Origin: Desulfofustis sp. PB-SRB1
GTDB taxonomy: Bacteria; Desulfobacterota; Desulfobulbia; Desulfobulbales; Desulfocapsaceae
DNA: 64,000 nt
Direction: 5' to 3'
Assembly (NCBI GenBank): GCA_016722945.1
Contig: JAEQMT010000010.1
Location: 513,765-577,764 of the forward strand
The notes beneath the pieces are model-generated. The model saw only the letters and a program-made list of their open reading frames with translations. It did not search any database and was not told the DNA's origin. Of this stretch, positions 1-7,456 are shown piece by piece. The position numbers were made by a program, and so were the translations under genes. Numbering within the stretch: the first letter of the stretch is position 1; each line of letters begins with the position of its first letter.

Positions 1-323
1 GTATCAAGATCGACTTCGCGGTAATCCGTACCACCTGGCTGGCTGGTATTATGTTGTGATACGATCAGTTTTGCGGCAATATCCTGGGCTGTTTTTTCTA
101 TATCACTATCGATTTCAAACAATGACTGTTGGCCGCTCAGGATATCTTCAACGCGCCTGGCCAGATCGGGCCACTGCTCGCGCGGCAGGGAGAAATCAGT
201 GCCAAGATTGAGCAGGGTATATTGCTTGACACCGGTGGCGGTTCGCTTGGATTCAACAAGGCGATAGGTATAATACTTTCCGCCATCTTTTCTGCTTTTG
301 ATTTGGGCTCTTCTGATATACAT
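1..323 (-). CDS. IS1634-family transposase, N-terminal part (cut by window edge)
   Basis: Reading the minus strand from the ATG at 323 gives MYIRRAQIKSRKDGGKYY, then YTYRLVESKRT and KQYTLLNLGTDF, and the frame stays open to the window edge. This N-terminus is typical of IS1634-family (IS4 superfamily) DDE transposases, which begin with a short beta-rich segment of the form MYIRR...YYxYRLVES...KQRTLLNLG. The catalytic residues would lie outside the window, so activity cannot be judged. It differs clearly from the second IS1634 transposase at 35441, so it is not a copy of that element. Family assignment is by recognition of the N-terminal pattern. Confidence 0.8.
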   Translation of the reverse strand, partial: MYIRRAQIKSRKDGGKYYTYRLVESKRTATGVKQYTLLNLGTDFSLPREQWPDLARRVEDILSGQQSLFEIDSDIEKTAQDIAAKLIVSQHNTSQPGGTDYREVDLD

Positions 324-626
324 ACGGGCGAGTATGTCAGACAAAACCAGGCGTGTCAAGAACTATTTACTATATTATGTCACTACAATAACAATCCGAA
401 AACTAAGTTACTGTTTTATGGTGCTTATTGCATTCAAGAAGTCCTGTTTTAGCAAGTGTTAACAATCTTCAAGAGCTATTTGTGGAAAGTTGGGTTAATT
501 CCGAAGTAACTGTCACCAGGGTTGCATGGTATCAATTCCTCCCTACCCCCATTCTATCTGTTTGAACGATGTGTAGAGCCGGGTGCCTCGGCGCGGCAAT
601 GTCAACAACAAAGGGTGGTTGGTAGC
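324..626. other. Non-coding stretch upstream of the edge transposase
   Basis: No credible gene is seen here on either strand. It should contain the outer end of the IS1634-family element whose transposase starts at 323, but without the other end no terminal repeat or target duplication can be identified. Confidence 0.4.
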
Positions 627-833
627 TCAGGCAGTTTTGAGATCGGAGATGAGTTTGAAGGCCAGGGCGGCTCTTTCGTTGCGGGTTAGCTCCGCCTCTG
701 CCATGGTCACCAAGCGCTGAATGCGGGGCGATGATTCCGGATCGTTTTTAGCCAGCCGGAGCCCTTCCTGCATCTGCTGCTCGTTAATGCAGTGCACCGA
801 TTTACCGCCCATAAGTGAAATCGTATTACTCAT
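627..833 (-). CDS. Small hypothetical protein after the A-type Fe-S carrier
   Basis: A 68-aa protein beginning MSNTISLMGGKSVHC and ending in AALAFKLISDLKTA. The ATG at 833 overlaps the TGA of the upstream HesB/IscA-like gene in an ATGA arrangement, which indicates translational coupling and decides the start over a longer in-frame option. The C-terminal two thirds look helical and charged, with one cysteine near residue 15. No family is recognised. The strict coupling suggests a role connected with iron-sulfur carrier function, but that is inference from position only. Confidence 0.6.
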   Translation of the reverse strand: MSNTISLMGGKSVHCINEQQMQEGLRLAKNDPESSPRIQRLVTMAEAELTRNERAALAFKLISDLKTA

Positions 834-1192
834 GGCAGGGGGGCTCCTTTGTCCGCGAGTTGGGGAAACCCGGCCAAGGCAAAGCTGGCGCCGCACCCAC
901 AGCTGGTTTCGTTTTTGCTGTTGGTAAAGCGAAAGCCGGCGCTGATCAGATCATCGGAATAATCAACCACGAGACCCTCAAGAAGGGGCAGACTCACCCT
1001 ATCGGCAACGACGGTAAGTTCATCGTCGACCAGTATGATTACCTCACTTTCTCTTTTTTCAGTATCAATTTCGGCGTCATAGACCATGCCCGCACAGCCT
1101 CCCGCCTTTACGGTAAGTCGCACCACGCTGCCGGGTTGGGCATAACGAGCAATCTGTTTGCGAGCCCGATCGCTTATCTGTATGGTGGCCAT
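830..1192 (-). CDS. HesB/IscA-family A-type iron-sulfur carrier
   Basis: This 120-aa protein has the A-type carrier signature: a cysteine in KAGGCAGM near residue 33 and the paired cysteines of SCGCGASF near residues 98 and 100. In this family the three cysteines bind a transient Fe-S cluster that is passed from a scaffold to apo-proteins in the cytoplasm. The start MATIQISDRARKQI at 1192 matches the usual family N-terminus and has GAGAAG upstream; a longer in-frame extension is unlikely. It is coupled by ATGA to a 68-aa gene. Whether it is closer to IscA, ErpA or a stand-alone HesB cannot be settled by eye. Confidence 0.85.
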   Translation of the reverse strand: MATIQISDRARKQIARYAQPGSVVRLTVKAGGCAGMVYDAEIDTEKRESEVIILVDDELTVVADRVSLPLLEGLVVDYSDDLISAGFRFTNSKNETSCGCGASFALAGFPQLADKGAPLP

Positions 1193-1384
1193 AATCTTCT
1201 CGATCCTGGTGTTAGCTTGGATATATAATCTTTTCCGACTTATAGGAATGATTGATCCATGTGACAAGTTATTCAATCTATTTTCCAGGCTCTGCAATCC
1301 AAAAAAATAAAGACCATGTCCCGGCGCGCTGGAAATTGACCAAGGGGTGCTTACTCTGAAGTAGGTTATTCAGTGTGAGGGGCC

Positions 1385-1507
1385 ATGGTTTCGCAGAAAT
1401 ATCAACTTATATCGATTCACCTGCTGTTGAGCATCGGGGCAATGCTGCTTCATCTCAGGACTCATTGCGTACCGAGAGCTTATTTTTCAGGTGGGCGGCG
1501 CCGATGA
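1385..1507 (+). pseudogene. Possible truncated small membrane protein
   Basis: A 40-codon frame starts at an ATG preceded by GAGGGGCC. It encodes MVSQKYQLISIHLL followed by LSIGAMLLHLRTH, a single hydrophobic segment, then stops at 1505-1507 in low-complexity arginine-rich sequence. Another open frame continues from 1491 to 1766, so this may be the 5' remnant of a longer, frameshifted membrane protein. The rest of 1193-1824 shows nothing convincing. It could equally be chance. Confidence 0.25.
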
Positions 1508-1824
1508 CGGTGCGGGCAGGGTGGGTGTGCTTGTCATAAACCTCGTCATTGCCACACCCGCCATCGCCGCTGCCGAGGTAAGCGATGACGAATGGGATAA
1601 GGTTTTTATGGCTCTTGTCGGTGCCAGGTGCTCCTTGGCCGCCTGGATACCGCTGAAGATGATGCATCATTTGTTGCGTATCTGTGTGCGGAGGCGGCAA
1701 ATTGTTTTGTCGGGCAGCTATTTCCGCTATGCGGCGGCTGGATTTCGCGCTGAGAGAGATGCGTAATTATAGTAAGTAGTTAAAAAAAGAACTTTTACTA
1801 CACAGCAATCAGAGGAATGCCAAA

Positions 1825-2028
1825 ATGACTATTGATAAACTCGCGAAACTGCGGGAGGAATGGTACAGCCAGCCGGATCATTCCGAGCAGACGGAAGAAG
1901 AGCACATCGATGACGAGCTGTTAGAGCTCAACATCTTGTTCAAATCACGCGGGGTGACGGTGGCGGGCGAGAACAGCGTTACCGTCAGCAAAGATGAAAC
2001 CGACAAAAAGTGCGATAACGAGTCGTGA
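1825..2028 (+). CDS. Small acidic hypothetical protein upstream of flavodoxin
   Basis: A 67-aa protein, MTIDKLAKLREEWYSQPDH onward, very rich in Glu and Asp in its middle part, with one cysteine near the C-terminus. A good ribosome-binding site (AGAGGAA) precedes the ATG. It ends 63 bp before the flavodoxin start and is probably cotranscribed with it. No domain is recognised. The acidic composition might suit a small partner of a redox protein, but there is no direct evidence for this. Confidence 0.55.
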   Translation: MTIDKLAKLREEWYSQPDHSEQTEEEHIDDELLELNILFKSRGVTVAGENSVTVSKDETDKKCDNES

Positions 2029-2091
2029 GCCTTGGGCGGGGTCATCAATGATGATGACAAAGGAAAGACCAAGATCGAAGGAGATACGAAC

Positions 2092-2652
2092 ATGACATCA
2101 ATACTGGTGATATACGCGAGTGATTACGGCAATACCGAAAAAATGGCCCAGGCCGCAACGGATGCCATAGCGGCCCTGGCCGACACAACCGTAGTTATGA
2201 AAAAGGCCGAAGATGTCACCGCCGATGACTTCACCGGCAGCGATGGGGTGCTCATCGGTACCCCGGTACATATGGGCTCCATGGATTGGCGTATTAAAAA
2301 GATGATCGACACCGTCTGCTCGGGGCTATGGATGCAAGATAAGCTTAACGGCAAGGTTGTTGGTGTTTTTGCCTCCGGTGGGGGCTTCGGGGGCGCCGGC
2401 GGCGGCGTGGAACTGACTTTTCTAGCCATGCTCAATAATTTCGCCGAACTGGGGATGATTTTCGTGCCGCTGCCGAAGATGATCGAGGGATACAAGAAAG
2501 GCGGTCTGCAATGGGGGCCCTATGGCCGCAGCGCCGATGAGGACATGAATCACGGCGGCGTCAGCGAGGAGGTACTTGCCCTCACCGGCAAACATGGAGT
2601 CCACCTCGCCAGAGCGGCCAAGGCCTTGAAAGAGGCCGATATTTTCGCTTAA
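2092..2652 (+). CDS. Flavodoxin / NAD(P)H:quinone oxidoreductase-like flavoprotein
   Basis: The 186-aa product starts MTSILVIYASDYGNTEKMA, where the SDYGNTEKMA loop is the FMN-phosphate binding loop of flavodoxin-fold proteins. The segments IGTPVHMGSMDWRIKKMID and FASGGGFGGAGGGVE are the second and third flavin loops seen in WrbA and related quinone reductases. It is expected to be a cytoplasmic FMN electron carrier or quinone reductase. The start at 2092 is chosen because GAAGGAGATACGAAC sits just upstream. At 186 aa it is close to WrbA length, but the glycine-rich loop differs from classical WrbA, so a general call is safer. Confidence 0.85.
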   Translation: MTSILVIYASDYGNTEKMAQAATDAIAALADTTVVMKKAEDVTADDFTGSDGVLIGTPVHMGSMDWRIKKMIDTVCSGLWMQDKLNGKVVGVFASGGGFGGAGGGVELTFLAMLNNFAELGMIFVPLPKMIEGYKKGGLQWGPYGRSADEDMNHGGVSEEVLALTGKHGVHLARAAKALKEADIFA

Positions 2653-2890
2653 ATCAGTTCGATGTATGGGTTTACTATAATTTTCTAGAAATTTATAATA
2701 GTAGATATTTCAAGTTGTTACACGCAAGATAAGGGAGTGGCTCAGCAGCTGTTCTTACCCTTTTTGGGTATCGTCAGAAAAATGTCAGCAGGGCAGGGTA
2801 GAGTGGTGCGCAATATCTCACTGGCCGGAGAGATTTGACTACCGCGGGGAAAAAACCCCTAAAAGAGAAAAACCTGCTCTACAGGAGGAC

Positions 2891-3208
2891 ATGATGAATC
2901 TGAAAAATACCCTGCTGACCATCTTTTGCGTGTGTGCTTTTGCCCTTTTCGGACAATCGGTGCTGGCCGCGAATGCGGCGGACGTATCGGAGGGACAACT
3001 GGTTGCCGTTGCCGCCAAAGTAGATGTCAACAACGCCGATATTGATACTCTGATGAGTCTACCCGGCATCGGCTCCAAGACAGCTGAAGCGATCGATTCG
3101 TATCGCAAGGAAAACGGCCGCTTTCAAAGTGTTGATGACCTCTTGAAGGTAAAGGGGATCGGCCCAAAGAAGTTGGAGAAAATCAAGCCGCTGGTGATTG
3201 TCTCTTGA
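2891..3208 (+). CDS. ComEA-like secreted helix-hairpin-helix DNA-binding protein
   Basis: A 105-aa protein with an N-terminal signal sequence (MMNLKNTLLTIFCVCAFALF, cleavage likely after VLAAN) followed by a helix-hairpin-helix pair. VDVNNADIDTLMSLPGIGSK and LLKVKGIGPKKLEKI carry the two GIG turns characteristic of ComEA. Such proteins bind double-stranded DNA in the periplasm during natural uptake, and short stand-alone forms are common in Gram-negative bacteria. AGGAGGAC precedes the tandem ATG codons. No other competence gene is nearby, so a role in transformation is not shown. Transcription converges with the gene at 3239. Confidence 0.85.
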   Translation: MMNLKNTLLTIFCVCAFALFGQSVLAANAADVSEGQLVAVAAKVDVNNADIDTLMSLPGIGSKTAEAIDSYRKENGRFQSVDDLLKVKGIGPKKLEKIKPLVIVS

Positions 3209-3238
3209 TGATCCCTTGCTCAAATCCGGCGGGCTGCC

Positions 3239-4348
3239 TTAATCGGCGTCCGCCGGGTTTTCGCTGATATCTGAAATATCGTAAGTAGCTCCGGCCTGGG
3301 TCATGAAAGCAGTTTGACGCAGGTTACATCCGTAAATGCATTGGCAATGTTTGCCAAGCACTCTGAAAAAATCCAAGACAGCCGCACCGGGAGTGGCATC
3401 AATGCTCCCCAGTGAAACGAGCAGAATCGGTTGTACCTTGTCAACCATCGTCGTCGTTGCCGCCGCACATCCGGCCTGTTTCAGCACACCTTGCCAGTGC
3501 GGGTGCGCATCGCTCAAAGCGTGGTGAAGAATCCGGACCTCACCATCATCTCCTCTCTGATCGACACCTAAAAATTCATCCAAACCCGTTTCCACCAAGT
3601 ATTGGCTGAGTCGGTGGCCACCAATCTGGGAAGAGGCATGTTCGGCCGCCACAGACTGTGCGCGTTGATCAGGTGGTAGGTGCTTATCGATATGGATGAA
3701 CCGGGGCAGATGTTTGGCAACAACGAGGCGGGCGAGCTGAAAATCCCGGGCGCGATAGATGGTATTCAGCACCTGTGCCGCAAGGGTATCATGTTCAGTT
3801 GCGTTGCGTGCACAGCTCTGCACCCACTCACCGAGTTGCTCCATGAGTGCACCGCTAATGCGATGGGTGGGCGGGGTTGCCGCAATCGTCTCGGGCACTG
3901 TGTGCTCATAACGCTCACTCAGCAGTTTGAGTTCATCGACTACCTCACTGAATCTGGATGAAGACGCCAGCTCCACAAAGTTAAGCCAGCGCGAGTAATC
4001 GAGCCGGCGCCCAACCTCGATTCGGTCTGTTTCGTATAGCAGCTCATTGATTTCGGCAAGCGCTTCCACCAGGGTGCTGTCGGCACTGAATACCGATATG
4101 GCGATGGTGCGTTTTTCAGGATGCACCTTTTTGCTATACCCGCCTCTTTGTTCGGTGTCTGGAAACCCTTTGAAAGGGTTCTCTATGACGCAATCATACA
4201 GGGGATTGATGGTTGCCAGGGCACGCAGCAGCAGATGAGTCCGCTCCGGGTTCTCATCGGCTAGGCAGGTGGTGCCGGGGGCAATATCGAACCAGTCGGT
4301 GTAGGGCGTTGTGCCAAGCCCCCGGACTCGTGCTTTAATCAGATCCAT
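3239..4348 (-). CDS. Conserved hypothetical protein with RecF-like N-terminal start
   Basis: A 369-aa protein whose N-terminus (MDLIKARVRGLGTTPYTDWF ... PGTTCLADENPERTHLLLRAL) resembles the opening strands of SMC/RecF-type ATPases, but no Walker A motif of the form GxxxxGK[ST] can be found. The central part is helical and includes EVGRRLDYSRWLNFVELASS. The C-terminal third contains several cysteines (CQCIYGC). I recall similar proteins from other Desulfobacterota but know no function. It stands alone between convergent comEA-like DNA and the rubrerythrin unit. It may have lost nucleotide binding or simply be unrelated. Confidence 0.6.
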   Translation of the reverse strand: MDLIKARVRGLGTTPYTDWFDIAPGTTCLADENPERTHLLLRALATINPLYDCVIENPFKGFPDTEQRGGYSKKVHPEKRTIAISVFSADSTLVEALAEINELLYETDRIEVGRRLDYSRWLNFVELASSSRFSEVVDELKLLSERYEHTVPETIAATPPTHRISGALMEQLGEWVQSCARNATEHDTLAAQVLNTIYRARDFQLARLVVAKHLPRFIHIDKHLPPDQRAQSVAAEHASSQIGGHRLSQYLVETGLDEFLGVDQRGDDGEVRILHHALSDAHPHWQGVLKQAGCAAATTTMVDKVQPILLVSLGSIDATPGAAVLDFFRVLGKHCQCIYGCNLRQTAFMTQAGATYDISDISENPADAD

Positions 4349-4423
4349 GGAAAGGGTAACGGGGTGGATAAAAATGAATCAGGCCGCATATATCAGACTC
4401 GAGCCGGGAACAACGCAAAAGAA

Positions 4424-4455
4424 CTCCCGCCGGACACGGGTGCATCCGGCGGGAG
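4424..4455 (-). terminator. Rho-independent terminator of rubrerythrin
   Basis: Perfect 11-bp arms CTCCCGCCGGA / TCCGGCGGGAG with a 10-nt loop lie just downstream of the rubrerythrin stop. On the minus strand the stem is followed by GTTCTTTT. Confidence 0.8.
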
Positions 4456-4462
4456 GGTGGGA

Positions 4463-5038
4463 TTAGTAGTTGGTTTCCTTGATCTCGAAATATTTTTTCT
4501 CGTGCAGGCAGGCCGGGCAGAGTGCCGGGGCCTCTTCGCCCTCATGGACGTATCCGCAGTTGCGGCACTTCCAGCGGGCCGGCGCCGATTTTTTGAATAC
4601 CTCGCCGTTTTCTACGTTGGCGATCAGCTTGTTGTAGCGTGCTTCATGCTCAACCTCGACGGCGGCAATGAGTCTGAAGGTTGCGGCGATTTCAGGAAAC
4701 CCTTCCTCGTCGGCCACGTCGGCGAAACCGGGGTAGAGGATAGTGTGTTCCTCATGCTCGCCGGCGGCGCCCATTTTCAGGTTTTCCAGGGTGTCTTCAA
4801 TGGTTCCGGCCGGATATGCGGCGCTGATCTCCACCATGCCGCCTTCAAGATGCTTGAAAAAGCGCTTGGCGTGCTCGCGCTCGTTTTCCGCCGTCTCCAA
4901 GAAAATTGCGGCAATCTGCTCGTACCCCTCTTTTTTCGCCACTGAAGCGGCGTAGGTGTAGCGATTTCGTGCCTGAGATTCGCCGGCGAACGCCGCCAGC
5001 AGGTTTTTTTCGGTCTTGGTTCCTTTTACCGATGCCAT
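4463..5038 (-). CDS. rbr: Rubrerythrin
   Basis: A 191-aa two-domain protein. The N-terminal ferritin-like four-helix domain carries the di-iron ligands in FAGESQARNRYTYAA, TAENEREHAKRF and AAVEVEHEARYNKL. The C-terminal rubredoxin-like domain has the paired CxxC motifs CRNCGYVH and LCPACLHEKKYF. Rubrerythrin reduces hydrogen peroxide in the cytoplasm of anaerobes using electrons from NADH via rubredoxin or other carriers. Length and domain order are standard. It is a single-gene unit with its own terminator at 4424-4455 and a purine-rich site (AAGGAGG) before the start. Confidence 0.97.
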   Translation of the reverse strand: MASVKGTKTEKNLLAAFAGESQARNRYTYAASVAKKEGYEQIAAIFLETAENEREHAKRFFKHLEGGMVEISAAYPAGTIEDTLENLKMGAAGEHEEHTILYPGFADVADEEGFPEIAATFRLIAAVEVEHEARYNKLIANVENGEVFKKSAPARWKCRNCGYVHEGEEAPALCPACLHEKKYFEIKETNY

Positions 5039-5338
5039 ACTGCCTCCTTAGTTTGAGTTATAGTCTCACGGTTGTACCGCGGGCCGTGGAATACGTCTTT
5101 CGACCATGCGGGTGGTTCGGAAAAATTTATGCTATTTGTACCTGTTCAGCGCTCTTGTGACAAGTGTTTATGGGCAAATGCACAATTAAAAACAACACTA
5201 TCTTGTTTTGCAAAGAGTTCCCTGTTCATGCTCATCCCCCATGGTCTCTATTTTTGCCGATAAAAGGGAGTTTTCCAGCGAACTGATTGAGGATACATAA
5301 TGAAACGAGCACACTTGTAAAAAGCAGGAGGGTTTAGT
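5039..5338. other. Intergenic region between rubrerythrin and the PHP gene
   Basis: The divergent promoters of the rubrerythrin gene (minus) and of the short frame and PHP gene (plus) should lie here. No gene or strong repeat is visible, and no Fur or PerR box was recognised with confidence. Confidence 0.4.
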
Positions 5339-5478
5339 ATGAAGCCGGTGCAGTTTTTCATGCCGCAAATACAAGTGTGACATGTGGCGTCAACGTCTAC
5401 CCGGAAAGCGTATATGAACCCGATGGCATACCTGACCATTTTCTCAGGGTGAGACCGGCTCCAATCATCCATGACTGA
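5339..5478 (+). pseudogene. Short frameshifted ORF coupled to the PHP gene
   Basis: An ATG at 5339 with a strong AGGAGG site seven bases upstream opens MKPVQFFMPQIQV and stops at 5378-5380. A -1 shift near codon 12 would join it to a frame reading VTCGVNVYPESVYEP, ending in RVRPAPIIHD, whose TGA (5476-5478) overlaps the ATG of the PHP gene. The good ribosome site and the overlap argue that a 46-aa protein was once, or still is, encoded. An indel, sequencing error or programmed shift are all possible. No function is recognised. Confidence 0.3.
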
Positions 5479-6328
5479 GATCAGCAAAGTATCCGTGCAC
5501 GGTGGTCACAGCGGAGAGTTCTGCAACCACGCCGCCGACACCCTTGAGGAGGTGATCCGGGCATATATCGCTCAGGATTTCCAGTGGGTGGGAATAACCG
5601 AACATGCCCCCGCCTACAGCGACGATTTGCTGTATACGGATCAGAAAGAGGCGGGGCTCACCCCTGAGTTTCTACTGGCCAGGTTTGGCGCCTACATGCG
5701 TGAATGTCGCCGCCTGCAGGGAAAATACCGTGATTCCATCACTATCTTCGCGGCCATGGAGATAGAGACCTATCGCGATTATCATCAGTTTGTTCCCCAT
5801 CTGTGCCGCCTTTTTGAACCGGACTATATTGTCGGCTCGATCCACTTCGTAAACGATATCAATTTCGATTATTCTCCTCAGCAATATGCCAAGGCGGTTG
5901 CTGCAAGCGGCGGTATTGATGAGCTCTACGAGGCCTATTTCGATCTCCAGTATGAGATGGTGCGCTGTCTGCAACCGGCAGTGGTGGGCCATTTTGATAT
6001 TATTCGGATATTTGACCGCGGCTATCGTGGTCGCCTGCGTAAACCTGCCATCGCCGCCAAGGTTGAGCGTAACCTGAAGCTTATTGCCGAGTTACGCCTG
6101 ATCATGGATTATAATCTTCGCGCCCTCTACAAAGGGGCCGATGAACCCTATATTACCGAGTCGATATTGAACAGGGCGCACGAACTTGGGATAGCGGTAG
6201 TACCAGGGGATGATTCGCACGGCGTGGCCACCGTCGGTAACTATATGGAGCGCGGCATCAGCAACCTGCAGCGCCATGGGTTTTCCCCACCGTGGCAAAC
6301 ACCCGCTGTGCGCCCTGAAATGAAATAA
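5471..6328 (+). CDS. PHP-family phosphoesterase, histidinol-phosphatase type
   Basis: The 285-aa product begins MTEISKVSVHGGHSGEF and carries the full set of PHP metal-binding motifs: HGGHSG, the VGITEHAP segment, the AMEIE glutamate, GSIHFV, VGHFDIIR and PGDDSHG. Together they bind the trinuclear metal site. This arrangement is that of HisJ/HisK-type histidinol-phosphatases, which dephosphorylate L-histidinol phosphate in histidine biosynthesis, but other PHP phosphatases share it. hisD is 40 kb away, so there is no local operon support. The next gene starts within its stop codon (TAATG), showing tight coupling. Confidence 0.8.
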   Translation: MTEISKVSVHGGHSGEFCNHAADTLEEVIRAYIAQDFQWVGITEHAPAYSDDLLYTDQKEAGLTPEFLLARFGAYMRECRRLQGKYRDSITIFAAMEIETYRDYHQFVPHLCRLFEPDYIVGSIHFVNDINFDYSPQQYAKAVAASGGIDELYEAYFDLQYEMVRCLQPAVVGHFDIIRIFDRGYRGRLRKPAIAAKVERNLKLIAELRLIMDYNLRALYKGADEPYITESILNRAHELGIAVVPGDDSHGVATVGNYMERGISNLQRHGFSPPWQTPAVRPEMK

Positions 6329-6954
6329 TGCCTGCTATGACCATCACCCTGGATTTATACTCTGATTATGTGTGCCCCTGGTGCTATTTTATGACCAGGC
6401 GAATTGAACGACTGCACAAGGAATATGATATCGCCACTGTCTGGCACCCGTTTCCCCTCCATCCCGACACACCGGAGGAAGGGCGCTCTTTAGAGGAGAT
6501 ATACTCACGCTATCCATATCCAACCAGGGACATGCTTGAACATCTGCGGCGAAATGCCCGGGCGCTTAATCTTCCCTATGGCGAGCGAACCATGACCTAT
6601 AACAGCCGGCTCGCTCAGGAGCTTGGCTGCTGGGCGGAGGCACAGGGGCGTGGTGAGGCGTTTCACGAAGAAGCGTTTCGTACCTACTTCGTCGAATTGC
6701 AGAATCTTGCCCGCACCCCGGTACTGCTCGGCATCGTGCGGCAGGCCGGGCTCGATCCCGATGGTGCCGAAGAAGTTCTAGCAACCCGTGCATATGCCCC
6801 TGAGGTTGACCGCCACTGGAAAAATGCCCGCGAACAAGGAGTTAAAGCGGTGCCGACCATTGTCGTCGGCGATAATATGCTGATTGGGGCTCGTCAGTAC
6901 CGTGCTCTGGCAGACTTTATTGAGCAACAGGGAGCACAGGAGCTTAATGTATAA
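6328..6954 (+). CDS. DsbA-family oxidoreductase, FrnE-like
   Basis: A 208-aa thioredoxin-fold protein. Near the N-terminus SDYVCPWCYF holds the CxxC redox motif in the form typical of FrnE/2-hydroxychromene isomerase-like DsbA proteins. The helical insertion follows, and VKAVPTIVVGDNMLIGARQY near the C-terminus contains the cis-proline (AVPT) of the active site and the family pattern GAQxx. No signal peptide is present, so it should act in the cytoplasm. It is translationally coupled to the upstream PHP gene (shared TAATG); a second ATG at 6337 is a possible start. The substrate is unknown. Confidence 0.88.
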   Translation: MPAMTITLDLYSDYVCPWCYFMTRRIERLHKEYDIATVWHPFPLHPDTPEEGRSLEEIYSRYPYPTRDMLEHLRRNARALNLPYGERTMTYNSRLAQELGCWAEAQGRGEAFHEEAFRTYFVELQNLARTPVLLGIVRQAGLDPDGAEEVLATRAYAPEVDRHWKNAREQGVKAVPTIVVGDNMLIGARQYRALADFIEQQGAQELNV

Positions 6955-6958
6955 ATGG

Positions 6959-6982
6959 AGCCGCCCGCGAGCGCGGGCGGCT
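6959..6982. terminator. Bidirectional hairpin terminator
   Basis: Perfect 10-bp arms AGCCGCCCGC / GCGGGCGGCT with loop GAGC sit between the convergent FrnE-like gene (+) and the small gene ending at 6992 (-). There is no strong T tract on either side. Confidence 0.65.
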
Positions 6983-6991
6983 ATATGTGAA

Positions 6992-7168
6992 TCAGTGTTC
7001 CGGTGCTTCTGCTATAAACCTGCTTATATCGGTACACTGAGTGAGTTCGTCAAAATTCTTGTGAATCGGTGTGGCCGCTAATGGCTGATTCTCGTCTATC
7101 GCGAAACAGGCAAGCTGCCTGCCGCTTTTGTCTGTTATCCACACGATTCCTTCTTGTTTGATTCGCAT
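6992..7168 (-). CDS. Small protein, paralogue of the next upstream gene
   Basis: A 58-aa frame starting MRIKQEGIVWITDKSGRQLA. It aligns by eye with the 55-aa product encoded just upstream at 7201-7368: both share VW[IV]xDKxGxxxACxA near the N-terminus and a C-terminal DELT...C.D[IV]S segment. Its ribosome site, TGAGGAAGCC directly before ATG, is almost identical to that of the neighbour (GGAGGAAGCC), which supports a tandem duplication. Both have two conserved cysteines. No known domain is recognised. A divergent PAS-LuxR regulator lies beyond the pair. Confidence 0.7.
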   Translation of the reverse strand: MRIKQEGIVWITDKSGRQLACFAIDENQPLAATPIHKNFDELTQCTDISRFIAEAPEH

Positions 7169-7200
7169 GGCTTCCTCACATAGTTATCGCAGCTTAATTG

Positions 7201-7368
7201 CTACCATCGTTCAGTGCCTACCAGTTGGCTTACGTCCATACAGTTTTCAATTTCCTCCGGGGTCAACTCATCCTTCCGTTTGATGTTTTTGAGGTCATCT
7301 GCGTAGCATGCATACTCTTTTCCATCTTTATCACGTACCCATACCATTGATTCATATCCACCCTTCAT
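7201..7368 (-). CDS. Small protein, first gene of a tandem paralogous pair
   Basis: A 55-aa frame beginning MKGGYESMVWVRDKDGKEYA with a strong GGAGGAAGCC ribosome site. After the VWVRDKDGKEYACYA segment comes a charged helix and the end CMDVSQLVGTERW. The gene 32 bp downstream encodes a relative of the same size. The short strand-turn-strand pattern VWxxDKxGxxxAC could form a beta hairpin. Function is unknown. The start lies about 90 bp from the divergent PAS-LuxR gene at 7457, which may control it. Confidence 0.72.
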   Translation of the reverse strand: MKGGYESMVWVRDKDGKEYACYADDLKNIKRKDELTPEEIENCMDVSQLVGTERW

Positions 7369-7456
7369 GGCTTCCTCCATTGTTTTATTTTGACTACAAT
7401 GGCAAATAGATTATGTCGAATGTTTTCTCTTTCAATAGGATTGAAAAGGTAGTACT

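Noticed and set aside
1491-1766. Plus-strand 91-codon frame and the overlapping minus-strand 81-codon frame
   Set aside because: Neither resembles a known protein. The plus frame may be the out-of-frame tail of the decayed ORF at 1385, but the evidence is too weak to call a gene.
5248-5487. Minus-strand 79-codon cysteine-containing frame upstream of the PHP gene
   Set aside because: It overlaps the PHP start and is the complement of the plus-strand short frame, which has a better ribosome site and coupling.
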